A DNA stretch of 64,000 nucleotides from IMCC2047 sp041395865. GTDB taxonomy: Bacteria > Pseudomonadota > Gammaproteobacteria > Pseudomonadales > IMCC2047. Both the position numbers and the translations under genes were made by a program. The stretch's first letter is position 1. Each line of letters begins with the position of its first letter. The stretch lies in the NCBI GenBank assembly GCA_041395865.1, contig JAWKZQ010000003.1:62001-126000 (forward strand), read 5' to 3'. Positions 44,097 to 52,901 of this stretch are shown here, in pieces. The notes below the pieces were generated by a model. The model saw nothing but the letters and a program-made list of their open reading frames with translations, was not told the DNA's origin and searched no databases.

Positions 44097-46271
44097 CTAA
44101 CTAACCGACTTGGGCAGGTTCTCTCGTCCCCAAACCATACGCTCACGCAGGTAGGGCAGGGGGCGTTGAGGGTTCGTTGATTCGAACTCTCTGGCCAGCC
44201 GGTGGCCTTCAAAAATGGCGTCGCCCGTGAGTCTGGGCGCATAGCAGTCACCGGCCTGATAGATGCCTTTTATGCCTTCCTTCTGCCACTCGTCCTGACG
44301 TTCCCGCAAGGCTTTATAAAGCGCATCGTTAGACAGGCGCGCGGTTACAAGGATCACGGTGTCTGCTTCCAGGAGCTCTGTTTCGCTGCCAACTCTGCGT
44401 GGGTACATACCAACCTTGGGAGCGGTGGTGCGTTTGGAGCCGTCGCGGGATAGATTGAAAAGTTTCAGTTTCACCACATCGCCCGGCTCACATTCTTCAA
44501 CCCAGCAGCCACCATATTGCGCAATTTTTTTTTCATGCAGCATGCGGTGCAGATTGGGCGCTTCCAGGGTGTACTCCATGAGCGGTGCTGCTGCCGCAAA
44601 CTGGGTCACAATACTCACCTGTTTGCCCAGGTCAGCCATCATTTCGGCCAAGCTCACACCGGTAAAATAACCATCGGCATCGAGAATTACGACACGGTGG
44701 CCAATTTCTTTACCCGCCAGCACCTGTTCAGGTGTCGCAAATTGTGGCGTTGATGCATCGACGCCGGGCAAAGATCCCATGGTCACGTGGCTAAAACCAT
44801 CCGTCGCCCACCGGGAACCGGTGCAAAGTACCACCTTGTCGGCCCCGTAGGTGAGAATGTCATCGGCACTGAGCCGGGTGTGAGGGTGCACTTCGACATT
44901 CTTGAGTTTATCCAGCTGGCCCTTGCAATAACTGGTAATGCGGCCCCATTCGCTCATGCCGGGGTAACGCACCACGTCACGGATATGGCCGCCCACTTCC
45001 TGCTCGGCTTCGCAAAGATGCACCTGGTAACCTCGCATGCCAAGCACACGTGCGCACTCCATACCTGCAGGCCCGGCACCTACCACAAGCGCTGAACCTG
45101 CATCCTGAACCTGGTCAAACTTTTCCGGGTGCCAGCCGCGGCGGTATTCCTCATTGGCAACCGGGTTTTGCGTGCAGACCAAAGCCGCGCCACGCTCCCA
45201 GCGGGAGATGCAAATATTACAGCCAATGCATTCACGAATGTCTTCGGGGCGACCTTCTTCAATTTTTCTTGGCAGGAAAGGGTCGGCAATCGAAGGGCGC
45301 GCGGCGCCGATGATATCGGCCTGTCCGGAACGAATAACCTCCACCATGTCATCCGGGTTGGTAAAGCGCCCGACATTGATGATTGGCACATTGGCAACGT
45401 CCTTAAAGCCGCGGGTAAAGGGTGCCTGGTGGTTGGTTTTGTAGAAACGTGACGGCCCCGCATCTTCGCCCCATTCCTCATAGGTGCTTAAATTCAAGTC
45501 CCATAAATCGATCAGCCCCTTTTGGGTGACGTGCTCGACAAATTTAAGCCCTTCATCCTGCGCCTGAATGCCATCTGGCCCCAGAATTTGGTCGACAGAA
45601 AAACGCACGCAAACAGCCGCTTCGCCATTCAGCGAAGCTTTCACTTTTTCGATGGTTTCTATCCAAAAACGCGCCCGATTTTCGAATGACCCCCCATAAC
45701 TGTCGGTCCGCTTGTTGTGGAACCGGGACAGAAATTGCACCGGTAAAACACCGTGCGAGCCATACACGTAAACGATATCAAAGCCGGCTTGCACAGCTCG
45801 CTTTGCGGCTTCAACGTACATATTTTGAAGCTCAGCGATTTCATAAACATCCGGCTCATGTGAATAGCAGGCGATGGTCCAGTCCGATGTGGATTGTGAA
45901 GGGGAACTGGGCGCGACCCGGGATTCGAGATTTGCCGCCGCTGCGCCCATGTGCCACAGCTCGACACCGGCCAGGGCGTCCCATTTGTGAAGGCTATCGC
46001 ACATATGCCGAAGATTAGCGACATCACCCTCATCCCAAAGCGAAGCCAGCGTGCTCGGTGACGTATCGGCCTGATGATCGATGGAACAGGCTTCGGTGCA
46101 GATGCCGCCCCAGCCGCCCTCGGCCTTCATGCCGCGAAAGCCCGCTTGTGTACCTGGGCGTTCAGAGCCTGCGCCGTTGCAGTGGGGCACCTGATAGAAG
46201 CGGTTTTTTAAAGTCTTCGGGCCAATTTGGATGGGTTCAAAGAGGATGTCGTAGTTCGGATCGCGAGCCAT
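44097..46271 (-). CDS. Trimethylamine-dehydrogenase-family flavoprotein (NADH:flavin oxidoreductase)
   Basis: A 724-residue enzyme colinear with trimethylamine/dimethylamine/histamine dehydrogenases. The N-terminal TIM barrel has Cys31 (QVPHCNGAG) for the 6-S-cysteinyl FMN, and Tyr170, His173 and Asp270 for the catalytic triad. The 4Fe-4S ligands are Cys348, 351, 354 and 366 (CIGCNICISRW). C-terminal dinucleotide domains start at VVGAGPAGMECARVL and VVILDADGYFTG. Trp267 and Trp358 of the TMADH aromatic bowl remain, but the Tyr60 position is Ala61. The substrate is therefore probably a different N-methyl or larger amine. Electrons would pass to an ETF-like acceptor, not seen nearby. The gene stands alone between hrpB-end copies B and C, consistent with acquired cargo. 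Confidence 0.9.
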   Translation of the reverse strand: MARDPNYDILFEPIQIGPKTLKNRFYQVPHCNGAGSERPGTQAGFRGMKAEGGWGGICTEACSIDHQADTSPSTLASLWDEGDVANLRHMCDSLHKWDALAGVELWHMGAAAANLESRVAPSSPSQSTSDWTIACYSHEPDVYEIAELQNMYVEAAKRAVQAGFDIVYVYGSHGVLPVQFLSRFHNKRTDSYGGSFENRARFWIETIEKVKASLNGEAAVCVRFSVDQILGPDGIQAQDEGLKFVEHVTQKGLIDLWDLNLSTYEEWGEDAGPSRFYKTNHQAPFTRGFKDVANVPIINVGRFTNPDDMVEVIRSGQADIIGAARPSIADPFLPRKIEEGRPEDIRECIGCNICISRWERGAALVCTQNPVANEEYRRGWHPEKFDQVQDAGSALVVGAGPAGMECARVLGMRGYQVHLCEAEQEVGGHIRDVVRYPGMSEWGRITSYCKGQLDKLKNVEVHPHTRLSADDILTYGADKVVLCTGSRWATDGFSHVTMGSLPGVDASTPQFATPEQVLAGKEIGHRVVILDADGYFTGVSLAEMMADLGKQVSIVTQFAAAAPLMEYTLEAPNLHRMLHEKKIAQYGGCWVEECEPGDVVKLKLFNLSRDGSKRTTAPKVGMYPRRVGSETELLEADTVILVTARLSNDALYKALRERQDEWQKEGIKGIYQAGDCYAPRLTGDAIFEGHRLAREFESTNPQRPLPYLRERMVWGRENLPKSVS

Positions 46272-46458
46272 GCTTGTTCTCCTTCTAAGTCGGAATACGG
46301 GCTAAGGCCTTTGTGTTTCAATGGCTTAGCGTACGCCTCATGAAAACCTTGGGCAAGCTTGATCAGCTTGCCGGGACATTAAAGGAGGTGGCTTGAATAT
46401 TTAATAACCGATGTTAGCCCTTTAATTTGCAGTTGTTGCCGGCAAAGTACTGTTGCTT

Positions 46459-46563
46459 GCGCACCTGGTATCACGCTTTTAAAAAGGATATGCAAGTCCG
46501 CTATCCGAACCATCCCTGCTCGATGATCCACTGGTGGCGATTGCTTCCGCAAGACTAAAAATC
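46459..46563 (+). repeat. Older decayed copy C of the hrpB 3' end
   Basis: Aligns with 42648-42750. It still encodes RTWYHAFKKDMQVRYPNHP in frame before two single-base losses (near 46519 and 46545) break the frame. It differs from the intact copy at many more sites than copy B and changes amino acids, so it came from a more distant allele or has decayed longer. The stretch 46272-46663 holds nothing else that I can support. Confidence 0.75.
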
Positions 46564-46663
46564 ACATGTAACTTATCGGTATTAATAAAAGGGGCATACT
46601 TAATAAAGGTTCTTAGGCCCGTAGTTTGTGTTACGGACCTAATTATCTGGATTAACTGGGCCG

Positions 46664-47323
46664 CTAACTTTTCCACATGGAATTCAAAATTGTGCAGCAG
46701 AAATTCCCACGTTTGAATTGCTTATCTTTTAATTCGAGAACGTCAGCTTTTACATTTCCAAATGTTGAATCGGGTTTGTGTTTAATACCTTCATAAAAGG
46801 CATTGATAATGTCTTCTTTGAACGCCGGTGTTCTAGGGTGTGCATCAACCACAGCTTCTCTTTCTTTGTCAGTGTAATCCGAGTAGGTCAAACCGAGAAC
46901 ATCCATCTCAACGCCCGCAGTTACTAAAGCAATTACCGGGTGCATATGACAGGGAATACCTGGTGTTGTATGTAGAGCGATGGCCGACCAAACCGTATCA
47001 ATATCATGTTGAGAGATATTATGAGTCTTCAGGAAATCCCGGGCAGCATTGGCGCCGTCTACTTCAAAACGCTCGCACGCACTGCTGTGACTAGGCATTA
47101 AGCCGATATCGTGGAACATAGCTCCGGTATACAGAAGTTCCGGATCAAACGTTAACCCCTTCTTCGTGCCTGCAATTGCACCAAAATAAAAGACTCTGCT
47201 TGAGTGGTTAAACAGCAATTCAGTTGCCGTGTCCCTTACAAATTCTGTGACTTGGTTGGCGAGTAGGCTATCTGGAATGAAAACGCCGGTTTCCTGGTAA
47301 ATCTTATTGGCTGCTTGGTTCAT
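46664..47323 (-). CDS. HD-domain protein (putative metal-dependent hydrolase)
   Basis: A 219-residue single-domain HD protein. Metal ligands are visible as FNHSSRVFYFGAIAG near residues 38-52 (first His), GAMFHDIGL near 67-75 (HD), and later His residues in AIALHTTPGI. It resembles cyanamide-hydratase/phosphohydrolase-like HD proteins of about 200 residues, with an N-terminal helical lead (VFIPDSLLANQVTEFVRD). It is divergent from the GlxA-type regulator, 146 bp away, an arrangement typical of a regulator and its target. Substrate is unknown. Confidence 0.8.
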   Translation of the reverse strand: MNQAANKIYQETGVFIPDSLLANQVTEFVRDTATELLFNHSSRVFYFGAIAGTKKGLTFDPELLYTGAMFHDIGLMPSHSSACERFEVDGANAARDFLKTHNISQHDIDTVWSAIALHTTPGIPCHMHPVIALVTAGVEMDVLGLTYSDYTDKEREAVVDAHPRTPAFKEDIINAFYEGIKHKPDSTFGNVKADVLELKDKQFKRGNFCCTILNSMWKS

Positions 47324-47469
47324 GTCATTGGTCCTTCAAATTATGCTGTGGTTGAGACGCCAATATATTGCTACGATATTTTGTCCTCAATAGATGAAAA
47401 CGTAAGATCTAGCCAATTATTCAACCTTTTCTGCCATATTGACCTTGAGGTGAAATCTGGAGTTTTATT

Positions 47470-48462
47470 GTGAGTACTGAACTTGTTGTTGCGATAGTTA
47501 TTCCTCCGCAAGCACAGCCCCTAGATATATCGGGTCCTTTGGCTGTATTTAGGGAAGCAAATAGGCAGTTCTCAGGTAGCGAGAAGTACCAGGTTGTTTT
47601 GCTGTCGACGGAAACGTCCACCACGTTTAATGTTGATGGCATGACCGTAAAGGCAAATGCTTCTATTACGGATGAACAGCTCACCATCGATACGTTATTA
47701 GTTGCAGGTACAGACGCGTATCAGCAAGCGTTTGATATGAACCATTTTCAACAGTGGTTACAGCTTAGGGTGAGGCGGGTTCGCCGTTATGGATCGGTTT
47801 GTACGGGGGCGTTTTTTCTTGCTGAAGCGGGGTTACTGGACGGAAGAAGGGCAACTACGCATTGGGAACATGCCGATGAGCTTGCTTCACGTTACCCGCG
47901 GGCGGAGGTATTCCCGGACGCTATTTATATCCAGGATGGTTCTCTTTATACATCGGCAGGGGTGACGGCAGGTATCGATTTGGCGCTCAAATTAGTCGAG
48001 GATGACCTCGGCCATGAGCTGGCTCTAAAGGTAGCGAAAAGATTGGTTGTATTTTTGAAGCGTCCAGGCGGGCAATCCCAATTTAGTGCACACCTCGCTG
48101 CACAAGCGAGTACCGAAGGTCGTATTTCTCGTTTACAGGCCTGGATTCTGGATAACCTGTCAGCCGATCTCTCCTTATCGGTTCTTGCTTCAAAAACCGC
48201 AATGAGTGTGCGTAATTTTAGCCGGGTTTTTCAGCGCGAAGCGGGTTATACCCCAGCTGATTTTGTAGAGCTAAGTCGGGTGGATGCAGCTAGAAGATAT
48301 CTGGAAGACAGCGACTTATCTCTGCAGCGAATAGCCACGTTGTGTGGGTTTTCAAGCTCGGATGTTATGCGGCGAACATTTTTGCGGCGCATTACCATCG
48401 GGCCAAAAGAGTATCGCAAACAATTCCAAATTGTTGAGTGCGAGCCGAAAACAAAACCTTAA
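47470..48462 (+). CDS. GlxA-family transcriptional regulator (DJ-1/PfpI plus AraC)
   Basis: A 330-residue regulator from GTG 47470. The N-terminal DJ-1/PfpI-like domain (about 1-190) has the nucleophile-elbow-like motif GSVCTGAFFLAEAGLLDGRR. The C-terminal AraC domain (about 220-320) has two helix-turn-helix units: LSVLASKTAMSVRNFSRVFQ and LQRIATLCGFSSSDVMRRTF. The family includes GlxA, ArgR and GbdR, the last controlling glycine-betaine and dimethylglycine catabolism. Because a TMADH-like enzyme is encoded nearby, a methylamine or betaine signal is a reasonable guess. It is divergent from the HD gene and probably controls it. Confidence 0.9.
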   Translation: MSTELVVAIVIPPQAQPLDISGPLAVFREANRQFSGSEKYQVVLLSTETSTTFNVDGMTVKANASITDEQLTIDTLLVAGTDAYQQAFDMNHFQQWLQLRVRRVRRYGSVCTGAFFLAEAGLLDGRRATTHWEHADELASRYPRAEVFPDAIYIQDGSLYTSAGVTAGIDLALKLVEDDLGHELALKVAKRLVVFLKRPGGQSQFSAHLAAQASTEGRISRLQAWILDNLSADLSLSVLASKTAMSVRNFSRVFQREAGYTPADFVELSRVDAARRYLEDSDLSLQRIATLCGFSSSDVMRRTFLRRITIGPKEYRKQFQIVECEPKTKP

Positions 48463-48566
48463 AGCGAAGGGGCTTTCTGCTGGCTCACGGAACAAAACCC
48501 AGCCGTAAAAGACATAATTGATCTATGCGAGCAACTTAATACCCATGACAGCCCAATGGAGACGCT

Positions 48567-49424
48567 ATGAGTCACGAATACAGCCCGCCGAAGGTTTGGA
48601 CGTTTGATGCTGAAAGTGGGGGCACCTGGGCTAAGACAAATCGCCCTGAGGCCGGTGCCACGCACCAGGCAACACTCCCGCAGGGGAAGCACCCCATTCA
48701 GCTTTACTCATTGGCAACACCGAATGGCCAGAAGGTTGCCATTATGCTTGAGGAACTGCTAGCGCTAGGCGATCAGGGGGCTGAGTATGATGCACACCTG
48801 ATAGACATTGGCGAAGGGGATCAATTCTCCAGCGGTTTTGTTGCGGTTAACCCTAATTCCAAAATCCCTGCTTTGATCGACCGTTCCGGTGAAAGCCCGG
48901 TCCGGGTATTCGAGTCCGGCGCGATCCTGCTGTATTTAGCCGAAAAGTTCGGGCACTTCTTGCCCAGGCAAATGGCGGAACGGACGGAAGCGCTTAACTG
49001 GTTGTTCTGGCTGCAGGGCGCTGCGCCTTTTTTGGGCGGTGGCTTTGGTCACTTCTACGCCTATGCGCCTACAAAAATGGAATACCCCATCAACCGCTAT
49101 GCCATGGAAACGAAACGCCAGCTTGACCTGCTGGATAAACAACTGGCATCGCACCGCTTTATCGCCGGGGATGAATACAGCATCGCAGACATCGCTATTT
49201 GGCCCTGGTATGGTAGCCTGGTACGCGGCAGGCTTTATGATGCGGCCGACTTTTTAGAGGTGCAGTGCTATAAAAACCTGCAACGCTGGGCGGAAGTGAT
49301 CTGGCAACGCCCGGCTGTGCAGCGCGGAAGGATTGTAAACAGAACTTGGGGCGAACCCTGGGAGCGCCTTCCTGAAAGGCATGAGGCGTCAGAGATTGAT
49401 GCGGTTTTGGCGCTTAAAAACTAA
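48567..49424 (+). CDS. yghU: Glutathione-dependent disulfide-bond oxidoreductase (YghU-like GST)
   Basis: A 285-residue GST-fold protein of the Nu class. The thioredoxin-like N-terminus begins near residue 48 with PIQLYSLATPNGQKVAIMLEE; the Thr/Asn pair in ATPNG binds glutathione. NPNSKIPALID and ESGAILLYLAEKFG complete the G-site. The C-terminal helical domain carries ADIAIWPWYGSL. The 45-residue N-terminal extension (VWTFDAESGGTWAKTNRPEAG) is typical of YghU. It follows the GlxA-type gene by 104 bp on the same strand. Confidence 0.92.
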   Translation: MSHEYSPPKVWTFDAESGGTWAKTNRPEAGATHQATLPQGKHPIQLYSLATPNGQKVAIMLEELLALGDQGAEYDAHLIDIGEGDQFSSGFVAVNPNSKIPALIDRSGESPVRVFESGAILLYLAEKFGHFLPRQMAERTEALNWLFWLQGAAPFLGGGFGHFYAYAPTKMEYPINRYAMETKRQLDLLDKQLASHRFIAGDEYSIADIAIWPWYGSLVRGRLYDAADFLEVQCYKNLQRWAEVIWQRPAVQRGRIVNRTWGEPWERLPERHEASEIDAVLALKN

Positions 49425-49491
49425 CGGTTAAATCCCTGTTTGAGGGCCAGCTTGAATCGTTAATACTCATACAGCCTCCCGCAATCCTAGT

Positions 49492-50085
49492 TTAAGGCGT
49501 AACAACGCGGAGGCTTTCCACCCAAATCAACTCGCAAGCGCCATTCCCGGTATCGTTGCGCGTCTGTGAACTGATCCAACGCCAGCCGTCAGTCGCTGTC
49601 ACCTTCACTAAGCTACCGGATATTTCAATAATCTCGCCTTGCTGGACGCGCTCGATATCACTTTTTATGGAATCATTCGCGGGGATCAGGTGCATATTGG
49701 CACTGTGCGTTTCTATTTCATGCCTCGGTATCGGAAAGGACTCAACGCGCCAACGATAAAAGCGGTTCGATTGTGAAATCTCAATGTTATCCAGCACGCT
49801 TTCATCCGACATTTTGCCCCAACCTAACGCCAGGTCTGTTGGGGAAAGGTCGGCTTCACGCCCTATGTAGTAATTTTCCTTGGCCAGCACTTTGGCTTTT
49901 ATATGAAACTTCGCCAATTCCGTGATGGTGTATTCGTCATCTTTGTAAGTAACCGACGGGCTCCTGCTTTCCTGATAGGGCGATTCACTCGCAAACACGC
50001 CGGGCCCAAGGGTCACTTGGCCTGGGGTGTTGAAGAGCTTCCAGCCAACGCCCAGTATCAACAGTAAAAATAGTACTTTCTTCAT
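49492..50085 (-). CDS. Conserved exported/membrane-anchored hypothetical protein
   Basis: A 197-residue protein with an N-terminal hydrophobic segment (MKKVLFLLLILGVGWKLF) serving as signal anchor. The rest is periplasmic and conserved-looking: ITELAKFHIKAKVLAKENYY, DLSPTDLALGWGKMSDESVL, IPRHEIETHSANMHLIPAND and an SH3-like end (IIEISGSLVKVTATDGWRWI). I have seen this type of protein across Proteobacteria without a name or function. It is a monocistronic minus-strand gene between YghU and MaoP. Confidence 0.75.
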   Translation of the reverse strand: MKKVLFLLLILGVGWKLFNTPGQVTLGPGVFASESPYQESRSPSVTYKDDEYTITELAKFHIKAKVLAKENYYIGREADLSPTDLALGWGKMSDESVLDNIEISQSNRFYRWRVESFPIPRHEIETHSANMHLIPANDSIKSDIERVQQGEIIEISGSLVKVTATDGWRWISSQTRNDTGNGACELIWVESLRVVTP

Positions 50086-50313
50086 GATGTCTGTCTCAGC
50101 AATGCATGGAGTAAGGATAGGTAATGACGCCGATTTTTTCGGACTCTTTTCAAAGAAAAAGAGAACCGAGTGATTATTAAATTGTTCTTACGCCACCTTT
50201 GGGTTGGGCAAATACACAAAACTCGAAAAACCGCCCTTGCATGTAACCAAACAGTCATGTGCAGCGAATAGTATGGCGACGCTCGAATTTGAATGCGTAT
50301 GGGAGGTTTACAG

Positions 50314-50655
50314 ATGGACAAAAACAACAGTTTTCAGGCAACCCGCCGTTTTACGGACGTTGAACATTTCCCCTATGGATTCGCGCGAAGTGGTGATTTT
50401 ACCATCTGGCAGGCCAACTTATTGGAAGCCTATGGGCATGCTTTTAGGGCGCTCGAAAGCGGTGAACGCCAACCGGAAGGCCAATTAGAAATCGACTTCG
50501 TCGCTTTCTGCCGTGGTGAAAAGCCGGCAGAGAGTGAGCATGAAAAGGTTTGGAAACGTTATCGCCGCAGCGTTTCAGAAGACACACACCGCTATTCCCT
50601 GTCTGGCCTTGGGGCGAATAACAGCTCAAATGCGCAGCCCTCTACTGATTATTGA
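50314..50655 (+). CDS. maoP: MaoP / YifE (DUF413) macrodomain Ori protein
   Basis: ATG 50314, 7 bases after GGAGG, gives 113 residues. The DUF413 domain is recognised from SFQATRRFTDVEHFPYGFAR, FTIWQANLLEAYGHAFRALE and the end KVWKRYRR. In E. coli, MaoP and the maoS site organise the Ori macrodomain. The C-terminal 25 residues are low-complexity and likely disordered. A maoS-like site is not identifiable by eye here. Confidence 0.85.
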   Translation: MDKNNSFQATRRFTDVEHFPYGFARSGDFTIWQANLLEAYGHAFRALESGERQPEGQLEIDFVAFCRGEKPAESEHEKVWKRYRRSVSEDTHRYSLSGLGANNSSNAQPSTDY

Positions 50656-50723
50656 ACAGGCTAGAGCGAAAACTTACGGGATTTGGCTGTGACTCTAGAC
50701 TGTACTGCGTTGGGTTTCATTAA

Positions 50724-51020
50724 GTGAAAGAGAAAGCGAAGCATTACCTGCTGTTAGCGACGGCCTGGTTATTGCTGCTCGTCGGCGCGGTTCTCTTTAT
50801 CTCACCCATTCCGATTGGCATATTTTTTATCGCGGTCGGCTTGTCGTTATTAACCTATTCCAGCGAAAGCGTTCAGCACAAGATTCATGATTTCCGCGTG
50901 AAGCACCAAAAGCTCAACGCGCAATTAGAGCGGTTAGAAAAGAAGTTCGATCATCGCAAAAACTTCATGACACATTCGCTGCGCAAAACGCGCCCGGGTA
51001 ACAGCCGCTTAAAAGAGTAG
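50724..51020 (+). CDS. Small two-helix membrane protein
   Basis: A 98-residue protein from GTG 50724. Two adjacent hydrophobic segments (about residues 8-25 and 27-46) meet at FISPIPIGIFFIAVGLSLL, similar to PGPGW-type small membrane proteins. A positively charged helical tail follows, predicted as a coiled coil (HQKLNAQLERLEKKFDHRKN). Function is unknown. It is 68 bp after maoP on the same strand. Confidence 0.65.
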   Translation: MKEKAKHYLLLATAWLLLLVGAVLFISPIPIGIFFIAVGLSLLTYSSESVQHKIHDFRVKHQKLNAQLERLEKKFDHRKNFMTHSLRKTRPGNSRLKE

Positions 51021-51052
51021 GGGCCTCACCGCTCAAACCATATTCGCTACGG

Positions 51053-51496
51053 CTAGTTTACATTCACGCCGTGACTTGCCAGCCATTGCTTATCCAGAAC
51101 CCAGCGCACACGGCTAACATCTTCTTGGCGTGTGACCAAGTTAGCCGCATAGGCCTGAACCCGGGCCAGCTCTTCCTGTGCCGCCACCATTTCATCGGAT
51201 ACGGCACTGTGTTGCTTTAACTCCGGAAACATAACCCGCAACGACTGAATGGCCGACAACTGAGCAGAACGCGGGCTGCTCATTTGGGCGACACCGTTTT
51301 CCAGGGACATAACGAGAAACGGGTAAGGGTAGGCCGCCAACTCTGCGTCAGCTTCAAGCAGCTTATTGATTTCACTGACTCGAAAATCCAGACTGCTCAG
51401 CCACAAAACGAAGCCAATGAGCGTCAGCCCCGCCAAAACATAGAGGTATTTTCGAGTAAAACTATCCAGCCCAGTGCTTTCCTGCTCGTCATTCAT
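51053..51496 (-). CDS. Hypothetical single-pass membrane protein
   Basis: A 147-residue protein with one transmembrane helix (about residues 15-34, YLYVLAGLTLIGFVLWLSSL) and an extracytoplasmic helical domain of about 110 residues (FRVSEINKLLEADAELAAYP, AAQEELARVQAYAANLVTRQ). I recognise no family. It stands alone on the minus strand and converges on the small membrane-protein gene. Confidence 0.6.
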   Translation of the reverse strand: MNDEQESTGLDSFTRKYLYVLAGLTLIGFVLWLSSLDFRVSEINKLLEADAELAAYPYPFLVMSLENGVAQMSSPRSAQLSAIQSLRVMFPELKQHSAVSDEMVAAQEELARVQAYAANLVTRQEDVSRVRWVLDKQWLASHGVNVN

Positions 51497-51579
51497 GAAA
51501 AATCCCTCTTAATTGAAGCAGCCGCATTGATGCCTGCTTTCTAGGTAGTCTAATGCTTGAGAACACGGTGAGTAAGGCG

Positions 51580-51900
51580 TTATACCGATAAATAAAGAAT
51601 TCCGTCTTCAACCTTATGCTCAATCTTCTTAAGTGGGCTTTGGTTCCCTTTTTCCAGACATTCACCATTCTCGAGATTGAACCGCCAAAAGTGCATGGGA
51701 CACACCAACGTCATGCCCTCAATAGCATCACAGGGAATGTTCACCGCCTTATGCGGGCAGATGCTATCAAACACCTGAAACGTCTCATCATCCCTCACGA
51801 CAAAACAGGCTTTTTCAGCATATTTAAACCGTGACGCACCCTGTTTTACGTCATCAACGTCGATTAGTTTGAGCCACTGGGTTTCGTGATTCATATTCAT
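51580..51900 (-). CDS. Rieske 2Fe-2S ferredoxin-like protein
   Basis: A 106-residue stand-alone Rieske protein (ATG 51900, or ATG 51894). The cluster-binding pattern is Cys-x-His (SICPHKAVNIP) and, 18 residues later, Cys-x-x-His (LVCPMHFWRFN). It has no signal peptide, so it is a cytosolic electron carrier like those of aromatic-ring or nitrite-reductase small-subunit systems. No oxygenase partner is encoded beside it; the TMADH-like flavoenzyme 6 kb away is not an obvious partner. Confidence 0.85.
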   Translation of the reverse strand: MNMNHETQWLKLIDVDDVKQGASRFKYAEKACFVVRDDETFQVFDSICPHKAVNIPCDAIEGMTLVCPMHFWRFNLENGECLEKGNQSPLKKIEHKVEDGILYLSV

Positions 51901-52023
51901 TCCATTTGACGCTTAGGGTGTAGGGCCAGAGTAAATAAAAAAGGGGGGGATTGAAAATATAATGGCCCTTACAATTCCTTTGATACGACTCTGCTGACTT
52001 GCCCCCGATTTTAGGGCCACTAC

Positions 52024-52878
52024 TTACTTAGTAAAATCCAGTTCATTGATTGTTGGTTTATTGGGTTTTCCTGTCAATTTCTGGTCACGATAACAAGCTG
52101 CAAATTCAGCCGGTGTCATATACTCCAAGGCCGAGTGAGGTCGATTCTCGTTGTAGTCCTTTCGCCATTCACTAATCAGGGCTCTCGCATGATGCAAATC
52201 CGTAAACCAATGCTCATTCAAGCATTCATCCCGGAATTTGCCATTAAAGCTTTCGATGTAGGCATTCTGTGTCGGCTTGCCCGCTTGTATTAGCTTCAGC
52301 TCCACATTCTTTTCATAAGCCCACTGATCCAGTGCCTTACCTGTAAACTCAGGGCCCTGGTCTGTCCTGATGGCCGCTGGATACCCTCGAAACTGCGCTA
52401 TCGCCTCCAACGTACGAACAACCTGCTCTCCACAGATACTGTGAGCCACAGGTATATCCAGCGACTCCTTGGTGAAATCATCCACCACTGTCAGCGTTTT
52501 CAGTCGTCGTCCATTCGCCAGTGCATCCATTACAAAATCCATTGACCAGACTTGATTCGGCGCGCTTGGTAACTCGAGCGGTTGGCGTTCCACAGCAATA
52601 CCTTTACGGCGTTTACGTTTGCGCACAGCTAATGCGGCTTCATTGTATAACCGATATACCCGTTTATGGTTGACCTCAACGCCTTCACGCCTTAGCAGAG
52701 CATGTAGGCGTCGGTAACCAAAGCGACGACGTTCATTCGCAAGCTCGACCAAGCGTGCTTTAAGTGCCAGGTCGTCTCCCTGTTTCTCAGAATGGTAACT
52801 GAGCACTGAGCGCGACAACCCCACAAGCCGACAGGCACGACGCTGGGAAATAGGTGTTTCTTCCTGCATCGTGACCAC
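52024..52878 (-). CDS. IS3-family transposase OrfB (DDE domain)
   Basis: A 284-residue integrase-core transposase. An N-terminal HTH-like domain (RRACRLVGLSRSVLSYH, RFGYRRLHALLRREG) leads into the DDE catalytic core: Asp in WSMDFVMDAL, Asp in RTDQGPEFTG and Glu in YIESFNGKFRDECL. It is in the -1 frame relative to orfA, so a frameshift-fused OrfAB transposase is expected, as in other IS3 elements. It ends 10 bases inside the left inverted-repeat end. Confidence 0.94.
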   Translation of the reverse strand: MVTMQEETPISQRRACRLVGLSRSVLSYHSEKQGDDLALKARLVELANERRRFGYRRLHALLRREGVEVNHKRVYRLYNEAALAVRKRKRRKGIAVERQPLELPSAPNQVWSMDFVMDALANGRRLKTLTVVDDFTKESLDIPVAHSICGEQVVRTLEAIAQFRGYPAAIRTDQGPEFTGKALDQWAYEKNVELKLIQAGKPTQNAYIESFNGKFRDECLNEHWFTDLHHARALISEWRKDYNENRPHSALEYMTPAEFAACYRDQKLTGKPNKPTINELDFTK

Positions 52879-52901
52879 AGCCGCACGCTTATCCTGTGAG
52901 G

